Shown here piece after piece: positions 8,379 to 16,219 of a stretch of DNA of 44,257 nt. The DNA is from Acidimicrobiales bacterium (lineage in GTDB: Bacteria; Actinomycetota; Acidimicrobiia; Acidimicrobiales; Acidimicrobilacustridaceae). How positions within the stretch are numbered: the first letter of the stretch is position 1; every line of letters begins with the position of its first letter. The stretch is from assembly GCA_025455885.1 (NCBI GenBank), contig JALOLR010000024.1, forward strand, positions 1 to 44,257, in the 5' to 3' direction. The notes below the pieces were generated by a model. The model did no database searches. It was not told the DNA's origin and worked only from the letters and a program-made list of their open reading frames with translations. A program made the translations under genes and the position numbers.

Positions 8379-9047
8379 TCAGCGCAGCTTGGCCAGGTCC
8401 TCGGCCATCGCCCACCCGAAGGCGATCAGCGAGTCACCACGCTCGGCGTCGACCTCGACGAAGAGCTCCTCGAAGGCGGGATCGAGCTTCTCGGGCTTGA
8501 GCGCCTCGTGGTCGAGGGCCAGCGGGAAGGTGCCGTCGCCGCGGGCCACGAAGGTGCGGTCGGCGTAGGTGCTCGAGTCGATGCCGAAGCGCTTCGCCAG
8601 ACGGCGGCCCCAGGCCCGCTCCTCGCCCGAGGCGCGGTGATCGGGGCGGGGGACGATGTCGTCGAGGGACTTGAACGCCTCGTAGCCGCTCGGCCCGGCG
8701 AACCGGGTGCCGACCAGGACGTCCTCGTCGGGGAAGGCGAGCACGGCGCGGCGGAACTGGTCGGTCATGATCGCCCGCAGCACCGAGTCCCGGCGGGACG
8801 TGCGCTTGATGGAGGCCAGCCCCACGAGCACGCTCGGGGTCCCGCCGATCCGCTCGAGCGTGCAGAACGAGAAGCCCTTGAGCGCAGCCCCTTCACGAGC
8901 CAGCGACACGAGCACCCAGGCCTCCACCTGCTTGGAGAGCAGGCCGACCTCGAATCGGCTCGGTCCGTCGGCGCACATGTCGGCCATCTCGGCGAGCTCG
9001 GCGTCGCTGAGCTGCGTGCAGTCCTTGGTCGTGACCTCGATTGCCAT
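8379..9047 (-). CDS. Conserved hypothetical protein, possible GNAT-like fold
   Basis: A 222-residue soluble protein I do not recognise with certainty. It begins MAIEVTTKDCTQLSDAELAEM and ends FGWAMAEDLAKLR. There is no signal peptide, membrane segment or metal-binding cluster. The opening (DAELAEMADMC) followed by a strand-rich GFSFCTLERIGG-VLVGLASI block is reminiscent of N-acyltransferase folds, but I cannot point to an acetyl-CoA loop. The ATG at 9047 is preferred over the upstream start at 9116, whose extra residues look like read-through of intergenic DNA. It precedes the nitroreductase gene by 35 bases on the same strand, so co-transcription is likely. Confidence 0.7.
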   Translation of the reverse strand: MAIEVTTKDCTQLSDAELAEMADMCADGPSRFEVGLLSKQVEAWVLVSLAREGAALKGFSFCTLERIGGTPSVLVGLASIKRTSRRDSVLRAIMTDQFRRAVLAFPDEDVLVGTRFAGPSGYEAFKSLDDIVPRPDHRASGEERAWGRRLAKRFGIDSSTYADRTFVARGDGTFPLALDHEALKPEKLDPAFEELFVEVDAERGDSLIAFGWAMAEDLAKLR

Positions 9048-9175
9048 GGTTCTGTGACGCCCCCAGGAATGCCGAATCCGGACCCACAGTCCAGCCGCGA
9101 TCGGACGACGGCGCAAACCGACGAGCCCGCCCCGGGGCCGATGGCATCCCGTCCGGGAGCTCGTGGCGCGGCGGC

Positions 9176-12100
9176 TCAGCCGGCCAGGGCGCCGGGGCCG
9201 AGGAGCACCCGCAGCTCGGCCATGAGGCCGCTGCGCACCTCCACGCAGAACGCGTCGGGGAGGCGCACCACCTGCCGTTCGCCGAGGTGGAGGAAGACCT
9301 GGGACTCGCCGGGGTGCTCGGCCAGCAGGGCCTTGAGCGAGGCGAGGAGCGCTTCGCTGAGCGCGCCCGGCGAGAGGTTGACGTGCAGCGGCGGCGCCCC
9401 GTCGGTGACGGGCTCGAAGCGCTCGATCTCGGTGGCCATGAGCTTGGGCTGGTCGTCGCGCTTGTCGACCCGGCCCTTGACGAGCACGACGGCGTCGTCG
9501 TCGAGGAGGTGGCCGTAGGCGGTCATCGTCTTCGGGAAGACCATGACCTCGACGGACGACTTGAGGTCCTCGAGCACGAGGACGGCCATGAGGTCACCCT
9601 TGCGGGTCCATTTGCGCTGGAGGTTGGTCACCAACCCGCCGACGAGGCGGATCGACCCCTCCTCGACCTCCTCGAGCTCGTCGAGCGTGACCTCGGTGCG
9701 GCGGCGCAACGACGCCTCGGCGCCCATGAGGGGGTGGTCGCTGACGTAGAGGCCGAGCATCTCGCGCTCGAAGGCCAGCCGTTGGCGCTTGTCGAAGTCC
9801 TCGTCGGGGATCACGTAGCGGTTGGCGGCGGGACCGTCGCCCGGTTCGGGGTCGACGGCCGAGAACAGGTCGAACTGGCCCTCGGCCTCCTTGCGCCGTC
9901 GGGCCACCGTCTCGTCGATGATCCGCTCGAAGTAGCCGAGCAGCCCCTTGCGGCTGTACCCCATGGAGTCGAAGCCGCCGGCCTTGACGAGCGACTCGAT
10001 GGTCCGCTTGTTGAGCACCCCGAGGTCGACCCGGTCGACGAAGTCGTAGAAGTCGGCGAACGGGCCGCCGGCGTCGCGCTCGGCGAGGATCTGGGCGACG
10101 AGGCCCTCCCCGACGTTGCGGACGGCCGAGAGCCCGAAGGCGATGGCCCGCCCGGCGCCGGGACGATCGACGGCGACGAAGTCGCTCGCCGACACGTTCA
10201 CGTCGGGCACGAGCACGTCCACGCCCATCTGGCGACACTCGGCGAGGTACACGGCGGCCTTGTCGAGGTTGGTCCGCACGCTGGTCAGCAGCGCCGCGAA
10301 GTACTCGACCGGGTAGTGGGCCTTCAGGTAGGCGGTCTGGTAGGCGACGTAGCCGTAGCCGTAGCTGTGGCTCTTGTTGAAGGCGTAGTCGGCGAACGGT
10401 TCGATGATGTCGAAGAGCGCCGTGCCGATGTCCGACCCGTAGCCGGTCGTCTCGGTGCCGGCGACGAACTTCTCACGCTCCTTGGCGATGAGCGCGCGGT
10501 CCTTCTTGCCGCAGGCCTTGCGGAGGTTGTCGGCGTCGGCAAGTGTGTAGCCGGCGAACTTCTGGGCGACCCGCATGACCGACTCCTGGTAGATCATCAG
10601 CCCGTAGGTGTCGGCCAGGATCTCCTCGAGGTCGGGGTGGAGGTACTCGATCGGCTTGCGGCCGTTCTTGTGGTCGGCGTAGTCGTTGTGCATGTTGGCC
10701 GACATGGGCCCGGGTCGGTAGAGGGCCACGAGCGCGGCCACGTCCTCGAACGACGTCGGGGCGAGCGATCGCATGAGCGCCCGCATGGGTCCGCCCTCGA
10801 GCTGGAACACCCCGATGGAGTCCCCGTCGCGGAGGAGCTGGAGGGTCTTGTCGTCGTCGAGGGGGATGTCGTCGATGTCGAGCGCGACGCCCTGGGTGCG
10901 CGACACCATCTCGACGGTGTCGGTGATGACGTCGAGGTTGCGCAACCCGAGGAAGTCCATCTTGAGGAGGCCCAGCTCCTCGACGCCGTGCATCTCGTAC
11001 TGGGTGACGACCGGGGCGGCCTCCGGGTCGCTGCCCGCCTCCGGCTTGCGCTGGATGGGCAGGTACTCGGTGAGCGGCTCCTTCGTGATCACCACCGCCG
11101 CGGCGTGGATCCCGTCCTGGCGGCGGAGGCCCTCGAGGCCGGTGGCCACCTCGACCACCTTTCGGGCGTCGGGATCGGTGGCGCACATCTCGCGCAGCTC
11201 GGCGGCCATCTTGTAGCCGTCGGCGTACTTCGGGTGCTCCTCGAGGCAGGCGTGCAGCGGGGTGTCACGCCCCATCACCAGAGGCGGCATGGCCTTGGCG
11301 ACCTTGTCGCCGAGGGCGTAGGGGTAGCCGAGCACCCGGGCGGCGTCGCGGACCGCGGCCCGGGCCTTGATGGTGGAGAAGGTGACGATCTGGGCGACGT
11401 GGTCGCGTCCGTAGCGCTCGGCGGCGTAGCGGATCATCTCGTCCCGGAACCGCGAGTCGAAGTCCATGTCGATGTCGGGCATCGAGATGCGGCTCGGGTT
11501 GAGGAAGCGCTCGAACAGCAGGTCGTAGCGGATGGGGTCGAGATCGGTGATGCGCAGGGTGTAGGCCACTGCGCACCCGGCCGCCGAGCCGCGCCCCGGC
11601 CCGACGCGGACCCCGAGCTCGCGGGCGTGGCGGATCAGGTCCCACACGATGAGGAAGTACGAGCTGAACCCCATGTCGCCGATGACCTTGAGCTCGTAGG
11701 CCAGGCGCTCGACGACGTGGTCCGGCAGCGGGTCGCCCCACCGCTCGACCGCGCCGGCGAAGGTGAGGTGGTGCAGGTAGTCGGCGGTGTCGGTGAAGCC
11801 CTCCGGGATGGCGAAGTCCGGGAGCTGGGGCTTGCCGAACTCGATCTCCACCTCGCAGCGCTCGGCGATCCAGAGGGTGTTGTCGCACGCCTCGGGGACC
11901 TCGGCGAACAGCGAGCGCATCTCCGCCGCGCTCTTCAGGTAGTGCTGGTCGCCGTGGAACTTGAACCGGTCCGGGTCGCTCATCAGCGATCCGGTCTGCA
12001 CGCACAGCAGCGCGTCGTGGGCGACCGCGTCGTGCTGGTGGGTGTAGTGGCTGTCGTTGGTGGCGACGAGCGGGGCACCGATCCGCCGGGCGATGGCGAG

Positions 12101-12712
12101 CAGCTGCGGGTTGGTGGTGCGCTGCTCGGGGATGCCGTGGTCCTGGAGCTCGACGAAGAGGTTGTCCCTGCCGAAGATGTCCTGGAGCCGGGCCGCCTTC
12201 TCGACCGCCGCCTGCTCGTCGCCCTGCAGGAGCGACTGGAGCACCTGGCCGCCCAGGCAGCCCGTGGTGGCGATGATGCCCTCGTGGTGGGCCTCGAGGA
12301 GCTCCCAGTCCACCTTGGGCTTCATGTAGTAGCCCTCGAGGTACGCCCGGCTCGAGAGCTGGATGAGGTTCTTGTAGCCCACGGCGTTCTCGGCCACCGT
12401 CGTCAGGTGGTAGTAGGCCTTGCGCCCGCCCTCGGAGTCGCCCCCGCTGTCGTCCATGCGGCCCCGCCGGGCCGGTCGCTCCGTCCGGTGGTCGTAGGCC
12501 TGGTAGAGCTCGGTGCCGATGATCGGCTTCACGCCCTGGGCCTTGGCCGCTTTGTAGAAGTCGAGGACCCCGTACATGTTGCCGTGGTCGGTGATGCCGA
12601 CCGCCGGCTGGCCGTCGGCCGCCGCCGCCGCCACGACGTCACCGACGCGCGCCGCGCCGTCGAGCATCGAGAACTCGGTGTGCAGATGCAGGTGGGTGAA
12701 CGACTCCGACAC
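9176..12712 (-). CDS. dnaE: DNA polymerase III subunit alpha (DnaE1)
   Basis: The replicative polymerase, 1178 residues, full length. The N-terminal PHP domain begins with HLHLH (7-11). Its residues H9, H11, D18, H43, E68, H102, C152, D220 and H222 correspond by position and context to the nine metal ligands described for the proofreading PHP exonuclease of M. tuberculosis DnaE1, so it probably proofreads itself. The polymerase palm holds PDIDMDFD at 412-419 (catalytic aspartates). The C-terminus has the OB-fold region. An unusual charged insertion lies at about 74-98. The GTG start at 12712 has GAGGAG 6 bases upstream. Confidence 0.97.
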   Translation of the reverse strand: MSESFTHLHLHTEFSMLDGAARVGDVVAAAAADGQPAVGITDHGNMYGVLDFYKAAKAQGVKPIIGTELYQAYDHRTERPARRGRMDDSGGDSEGGRKAYYHLTTVAENAVGYKNLIQLSSRAYLEGYYMKPKVDWELLEAHHEGIIATTGCLGGQVLQSLLQGDEQAAVEKAARLQDIFGRDNLFVELQDHGIPEQRTTNPQLLAIARRIGAPLVATNDSHYTHQHDAVAHDALLCVQTGSLMSDPDRFKFHGDQHYLKSAAEMRSLFAEVPEACDNTLWIAERCEVEIEFGKPQLPDFAIPEGFTDTADYLHHLTFAGAVERWGDPLPDHVVERLAYELKVIGDMGFSSYFLIVWDLIRHARELGVRVGPGRGSAAGCAVAYTLRITDLDPIRYDLLFERFLNPSRISMPDIDMDFDSRFRDEMIRYAAERYGRDHVAQIVTFSTIKARAAVRDAARVLGYPYALGDKVAKAMPPLVMGRDTPLHACLEEHPKYADGYKMAAELREMCATDPDARKVVEVATGLEGLRRQDGIHAAAVVITKEPLTEYLPIQRKPEAGSDPEAAPVVTQYEMHGVEELGLLKMDFLGLRNLDVITDTVEMVSRTQGVALDIDDIPLDDDKTLQLLRDGDSIGVFQLEGGPMRALMRSLAPTSFEDVAALVALYRPGPMSANMHNDYADHKNGRKPIEYLHPDLEEILADTYGLMIYQESVMRVAQKFAGYTLADADNLRKACGKKDRALIAKEREKFVAGTETTGYGSDIGTALFDIIEPFADYAFNKSHSYGYGYVAYQTAYLKAHYPVEYFAALLTSVRTNLDKAAVYLAECRQMGVDVLVPDVNVSASDFVAVDRPGAGRAIAFGLSAVRNVGEGLVAQILAERDAGGPFADFYDFVDRVDLGVLNKRTIESLVKAGGFDSMGYSRKGLLGYFERIIDETVARRRKEAEGQFDLFSAVDPEPGDGPAANRYVIPDEDFDKRQRLAFEREMLGLYVSDHPLMGAEASLRRRTEVTLDELEEVEEGSIRLVGGLVTNLQRKWTRKGDLMAVLVLEDLKSSVEVMVFPKTMTAYGHLLDDDAVVLVKGRVDKRDDQPKLMATEIERFEPVTDGAPPLHVNLSPGALSEALLASLKALLAEHPGESQVFLHLGERQVVRLPDAFCVEVRSGLMAELRVLLGPGALAG

Positions 12713-12787
12713 CCGAGACTCCTCGGTCCGACCGCTGGCGTGGGGTGCCGAGGCGCCCCACGAGGCCCGTCACCGCACCGGCGGATC

Positions 12788-12815
12788 ATTCGTCCACAGG
12801 CAGCTGTGGACGAAT
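12788..12815. promoter_or_regulatory. Perfect inverted repeat with two DnaA-box-like 9-mers
   Basis: A 12-bp perfect inverted repeat (ATTCGTCCACAG, spacer GCAG, then its complement). Each arm contains TCGTCCACA, one base from the actinobacterial DnaA box TTGTCCACA, in opposite orientations (12790-12798 and 12805-12813). It lies between the divergent dnaE and HdeD-like genes, downstream of a candidate dnaE -10, so it could be an operator or a leader hairpin. DnaA binding is inference. Confidence 0.5.
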
Positions 12816-12841
12816 TACACCGGTGTGATGCTCCGGCGGCG

Positions 12842-12847
12842 ACTGTA
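12842..12847 (-). promoter_or_regulatory. dnaE: Candidate -10 element for dnaE
   Basis: TACAGT on the minus strand fits TAnnnT. It would give a leader of roughly 120 bases that includes the DnaA-box-like inverted repeat. No recognisable -35. Confidence 0.35.
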
Positions 12848-12905
12848 GCGGAGGTCCCCGGGCGGTGCGCGCGCCGGCATCCCCGCCTGGCCCGCAGGGC
12901 GCCCC

Positions 12906-12911
12906 TACGCT
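12906..12911 (+). promoter_or_regulatory. Candidate -10 element of the HdeD-like gene
   Basis: TACGCT fits TAnnnT and would start transcription about 20 bases before the ATG at 12941, leaving room for the GAGGGGG ribosome-binding site. Confidence 0.4.
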
Positions 12912-12940
12912 CGTTCCGACACCGCACCGAGGGGGCCAAC

Positions 12941-13504
12941 ATGGGCATGGACGACCGTTCCTCGATGGATCTGCTGCGCGGCTCGCGCATCATCGCCTAC
13001 ACGATCGGCGCGTTGGCGCTCATCGCCGGGATCGTGCTGCTGTTCTGGCCCGACCGGACGATCACCGTCGTGGCCCGGGTCGTGGGCATCCTCATCCTCG
13101 TGGTCGGCTTCGGCCAGGCCATCGAGGCGGTCACCACCCACCGCAAGGGGTCCTACTGGGGCCTGCTGCTGCTGCGCGGCGTCGTGAACCTCGTGGCCGG
13201 CGCCCTCCTGCTCTTCTGGCCGAGCATCACCGTGACGGTCATCGTGTGGCTCCTCGGCATCGAGCTCGTGCTCAGCGGGATCCTCGGTCTGATCGCCTCG
13301 ACCCAGGTGCCCAAGGACATGGGCAAGAGCGGGATCGTCGTCCAGGCCCTCGTGGCCATCGTGCTCGGGATCATCATCATGGTCTGGCCGAGCGCCACCC
13401 TCACCGTGATGGCGGTGCTGGGAGCGATCGTGCTCATCGTGCTGGGAGTGATGTTCCTGGTCTCCGGGTTCCAGCTCTCCAAGACCCGCGTCGAGGTCGT
13501 CTGA
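12941..13504 (+). CDS. HdeD-like (DUF308) small integral membrane protein
   Basis: A 187-residue protein made almost wholly of hydrophobic helices, about six membrane segments in three helical-hairpin repeats. Each repeat contains a W-P turn (LLFWPDRT, LLFWPSIT, IMVWPSAT), the mark of the DUF308/HdeD family. E. coli HdeD is an acid-stress membrane protein, but the biochemical role of the family is unclear. The ATG at 12941 follows GAGGGGG at good spacing. The enormous open frame that reaches back to 9041 is only the shadow of dnaE on the other strand. Confidence 0.87.
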   Translation: MGMDDRSSMDLLRGSRIIAYTIGALALIAGIVLLFWPDRTITVVARVVGILILVVGFGQAIEAVTTHRKGSYWGLLLLRGVVNLVAGALLLFWPSITVTVIVWLLGIELVLSGILGLIASTQVPKDMGKSGIVVQALVAIVLGIIIMVWPSATLTVMAVLGAIVLIVLGVMFLVSGFQLSKTRVEVV

Positions 13505-13625
13505 CACCGCAACGACCTCACGCCGGAACGACCTCACCCCCGACTCACCGGGCGACCGGCGGGTCGGCTGTCGCACCCTCGCGTGAGGATGGGTCCATGA
13601 CCACGCGAACCTCCGGGCCGGCCCG

Positions 13626-14045
13626 ATGAGCTTCGGGCGCCAGTCCGGCCCCCCGGCGTCGGCCAAGCAACTCCGCTACCTCGAGTCCCTGGTCCAGCAG
13701 GCCGGGTTCGACGGCTTCCGCGACGCCCGCCACCCGCTCGGCCTCACCCAACGACAGGCCGGCGGGAAGTTCACGAAGCAGGAGGCCTCGGCACTCATCG
13801 ACCAGCTTCTCGCCGGCGACGACGAGGGTGGGGGGCCGGCTGCGGACGGCGGCGAGCCCGGACGCCACGACGGCGGACCGGCAGGCGGTGACGTGGGGGC
13901 GCGTCGTCGGGCCGAGGCCGCGTCGGCCCGGCTGGAGGCCGCGCAGGCCGACGCCGTACGGGGGATGCCCGCGGTCGTGTTGGCCACCGAACTCGAACGA
14001 CGGGGGTGGGCCGTCAATCCGCCCCCGGAGGCTCCTCAGAGATAG
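13626..14045 (+). CDS. Conserved small hypothetical protein with an SxKQ...FTKQEASALI motif
   Basis: A 139-residue protein of unknown function. The first 65 residues look ordered: SAKQLRYLESLVQQAG, then GLTQRQAGGKFTKQEASALIDQLL, a helical pattern also seen in small nucleic-acid-associated proteins. A Gly/Asp-rich linker (about 66-90) leads to a short C-terminal helix ending MPAVVLATELERRGWAV. The ATG has no good ribosome-binding site. It overlaps by ATGA with the stop of a 10-codon mini-ORF (13597-13629, MTTRTSGPAR), so its translation may be coupled. Its end overlaps the convergent bpa gene by 10 bases. Confidence 0.7.
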   Translation: MSFGRQSGPPASAKQLRYLESLVQQAGFDGFRDARHPLGLTQRQAGGKFTKQEASALIDQLLAGDDEGGGPAADGGEPGRHDGGPAGGDVGARRRAEAASARLEAAQADAVRGMPAVVLATELERRGWAVNPPPEAPQR

Positions 14046-14545
14046 GTGCCGGGCCGGTCGGCGCCCGGGCCCGCGGGACCGGCCCCGGGCGGCAGCTGCT
14101 GACGCATGTTCTCGAGCTGTTGACGCGCCTCCATCTGCTGGGCGAACAGCGTGGCCTGGATGCCGTGGAACAAGCCCTCGAGCCAGCCCACCAGCTGGGC
14201 CTGGGCGACGCGCAGCTCGATCTCGGTCGGGATCTCGTCGCCCTGGAAGGGGAAGGCCAGCCGGTCGAGCTCGTCCTTCAGGTCGGGAGAGACCGCCGAG
14301 CCGAGCTCGGTGATCGTGGTGTCGTAGATCGCCCGCAGGCGCTGACGCGAGGGTTCGTCGAGCGAGGTCGACCGGACCTCGTCGAGGAGCTGCTTGATCA
14401 TCGACCCGACCCGCATGACCTTGGCCGGCTCGGCGACGAACTCCTTGCCCCTCCCCCCGTCACCCGGGTCCCCGTCCTCACCGGGACCCCGCCCGTCGGG
14501 GGTCGGTACGACGAGATCGGGGTGCTCCACCGGGGCGTCAGACAT
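14036..14545 (-). CDS. bpa: Bacterial proteasome activator Bpa (PafE)
   Basis: A 169-residue member of the DUF2587 family. In Mycobacterium tuberculosis it forms a dodecameric ring that docks on the 20S proteasome and opens its gate without ATP. The diagnostic core is present: AEPAKVMRVGSMIKQLLDEVR, DEPSRQRLR and FPFQGDEIPTEIELRVAQAQLVGWLEGLFHG (quoted in parts), all helical. The C-terminus ends GTYL where mycobacterial Bpa ends GQYL, the tail that inserts into proteasome pockets. This implies a 20S proteasome elsewhere in the genome. The second ATG (14545) has better spacing to AAAGG than the first (14554); either could be used. Confidence 0.93.
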   Translation of the reverse strand: MSDAPVEHPDLVVPTPDGRGPGEDGDPGDGGRGKEFVAEPAKVMRVGSMIKQLLDEVRSTSLDEPSRQRLRAIYDTTITELGSAVSPDLKDELDRLAFPFQGDEIPTEIELRVAQAQLVGWLEGLFHGIQATLFAQQMEARQQLENMRQQLPPGAGPAGPGADRPGTYL

Positions 14546-14626
14546 GCCGGCCATCCTTTCCCACGTCGGCGCCGCCCCACAACCACGAGGGCCCGGACCC
14601 CTCCCCCGATCCCGTCGCGTGCCCCG

Positions 14627-14974
14627 TCACGGCTCGAGGTCCGTGAGCGGCCGGCGCCCGGCGAATCCGTGGTCGGGGTCGTGGTACCACGCCAGCGCCC
14701 GGTCGCCCTCGAGCCAGCAGTAGAGGACCTCGCGGCCGTCGACCGAGACGGGGACGTCGACGAGGAGCGGCGCCCACCCCTTGAGCTGCACACCGAGGCC
14801 GACCACGCGGTCGAGCAGGTCGGCGAAGGCGGCCTCGAGAGCTTTCCGGTCGGCGGGGGCCACGGGCGCGCCGGCCCGCGCCGCGGTCAGCTCGGCCCGA
14901 ACCTCCACGGCCCGGTCGGTCAACGCCAACAGCTCGGGCACCAACGCGTGGGCCTGAGTCGGGGTGAAGGTCAC
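14627..14974 (-). CDS. DUF2203 family protein
   Basis: A 115-residue DUF2203 protein. It opens with FTPTQAHALVPELLAL, runs through a long helical hairpin, and ends with the family signature: GVQLKGW, DVPVSVDGREVLYCWLEGD, YHDPDHGFAGRRPL. Function is unknown; the family is widespread in actinobacteria and other groups. No signal peptide or membrane segment. It lies 19 bases after the phosphatase-like gene's neighbour strand and is read in the same direction as bpa and the phosphatase, so a shared transcript with the upstream phosphatase gene is possible. Confidence 0.85.
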   Translation of the reverse strand: MTFTPTQAHALVPELLALTDRAVEVRAELTAARAGAPVAPADRKALEAAFADLLDRVVGLGVQLKGWAPLLVDVPVSVDGREVLYCWLEGDRALAWYHDPDHGFAGRRPLTDLEP

Positions 14975-14993
14975 AGACGGGCCTCGGCCCGCG

Positions 14994-16097
14994 TCACCGG
15001 CCGCTCACCAGGAGGGGCACCAGCATCTCCGCGGTGGTGAGCGAGCCGTGACGGGCGATCAGCTCGAAGGGGCCGCTGTCGGCCGGATCGACGAAGCTCA
15101 CCGCCTCACGAGCGACGAGAGCCACGTCGCCGAGACGGCGACGAGCCGCATCGGTGACACGGGGGCCGAGCCACCCGGCGTCGACCACCTCGTCCACCCC
15201 GACCACCCAGGCGACGTCGTCATGGTGCGCCGCCGCCGCGGCCAGGAGCTGGCCGGCGTGGCCCGGACGGGCGTGCAGCCACCGGAAGCGACCTTCACCG
15301 GACTGGCCGCGCACGTGGGCCATCACCTCGGGTGCCGGGCTCACGAGGTTGTCGCCCACGTCGACCTGGCCGTGATCGGCGATCACGACGAGCACGGCAC
15401 CGTCGGGCAACCCGGACCGGATGTCGGCCACCATGCGGTCGACGGCGTGCAGCTCGGCGTCGTAGTGGGCGCCCAGGCCGTACTCGTGGGCGACCTTGTC
15501 GATGCCCTCGTAGTACGCGTAGACGAACGGCTCGTTGGCGGCGAGGAGCCGCTGGACCTCGGTGACGAGGGTCGACGGCATCCGCCACCCCACCAGCCGG
15601 GTGCGGTCGAGGTGGGCGGTCGTGAAGCCGGTGGTACGGAACTCCGCCCGGGTGACCACCGGGGGGCGCTGCCCGCCGAAGGCCTCGTGGAACTGGATCT
15701 TCTCGGGCGGGACCGAGTCGCGGGCGTCACGACCGCCGATCTGCCAGCGCAGGACGTTGAGCACCTCACCGTCGATGCCCATCCGATAGCCGACGACGCC
15801 GTGCTCACCGGGGGCGAGACCGGTGGTGATCGACGTCAGCGCCGTCGCCGTCGTCGACGGCGCGACCGCGGAGATCGCCCCGCCCGACATCGCGCACAGC
15901 GCCGGCGCCAGGGACCTCCGGTCCTGGAGCTGCTCCCACCCCAGCCCGTCGAGGACGAGCAGCACGATCTGGTCGGCGTCGGCGGCCTCGACCGGGAACC
16001 ATGCCGGCCACGCCGAGCGGGGCTCGAGGATGGCGGGAACGACGTTGGAGATGCACGGCCCGGCATAGTCGGGTACGTGGGGGGAGATCTCGGCCAC
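14994..16097 (-). CDS. Alkaline-phosphatase-superfamily protein (type I phosphodiesterase/nucleotide pyrophosphatase-like)
   Basis: A 367-residue enzyme of the alkaline phosphatase superfamily. LLVLDGLGW carries the first metal-binding Asp, and the APSTTATALTS block carries the Thr/Ser nucleophile. GIDKVAHEYG and IADHGQVDV supply the remaining Asp/His ligands. It probably hydrolyses a phosphodiester or phosphate ester. No signal peptide is visible, so a cytoplasmic location is likely. The GTG start at 16097 has GGAGG 7 bases upstream. It is divergent from the Rrf2 regulator gene, and the DUF2203 gene follows after 19 bases. Confidence 0.87.
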   Translation of the reverse strand: MAEISPHVPDYAGPCISNVVPAILEPRSAWPAWFPVEAADADQIVLLVLDGLGWEQLQDRRSLAPALCAMSGGAISAVAPSTTATALTSITTGLAPGEHGVVGYRMGIDGEVLNVLRWQIGGRDARDSVPPEKIQFHEAFGGQRPPVVTRAEFRTTGFTTAHLDRTRLVGWRMPSTLVTEVQRLLAANEPFVYAYYEGIDKVAHEYGLGAHYDAELHAVDRMVADIRSGLPDGAVLVVIADHGQVDVGDNLVSPAPEVMAHVRGQSGEGRFRWLHARPGHAGQLLAAAAAHHDDVAWVVGVDEVVDAGWLGPRVTDAARRRLGDVALVAREAVSFVDPADSGPFELIARHGSLTTAEMLVPLLVSGR

Positions 16098-16123
16098 CGG
16101 GCGTCCTCCAGAGGATCGACGAC

Positions 16124-16129
16124 ACGCTA
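16124..16129 (-). promoter_or_regulatory. Candidate -10 element of the phosphatase-like gene
   Basis: TAGCGT (minus strand) fits TAnnnT; transcription would start about 20 bases before the GTG, keeping the ribosome-binding site. Confidence 0.4.
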
Positions 16130-16207
16130 GCGCCGTGCGATACCGATGATCCCCTCGGGGCCTGCGCCCCTCGGCCCCGTCCGGCCACGGGATCAGGACG
16201 GCCGCCC

Positions 16208-16213
16208 TACGAT
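16208..16213 (+). promoter_or_regulatory. Candidate -10 element of the Rrf2 gene (leaderless)
   Basis: TACGAT lies exactly 6 bases before the GTG start, predicting a leaderless transcript. A GGGGC/GCCCC hairpin at 16157-16170 lies upstream and could be part of an operator. Confidence 0.5.
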
Positions 16214-16219
16214 GCGAAC

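Noticed and set aside
9041-12940. Open frame of about 1300 codons antisense to dnaE, joined to the HdeD-like gene
   Set aside because: It is a codon-bias shadow: GC-rich third positions remove stops on the opposite strand. Its sequence is low-complexity Gly/Val/Leu/Arg and has no domain.
13511-13537. Direct repeat AACGACCTCAC, two copies 16 bases apart
   Set aside because: Short, just after the HdeD-like stop, and with no link to a promoter or mobile element.
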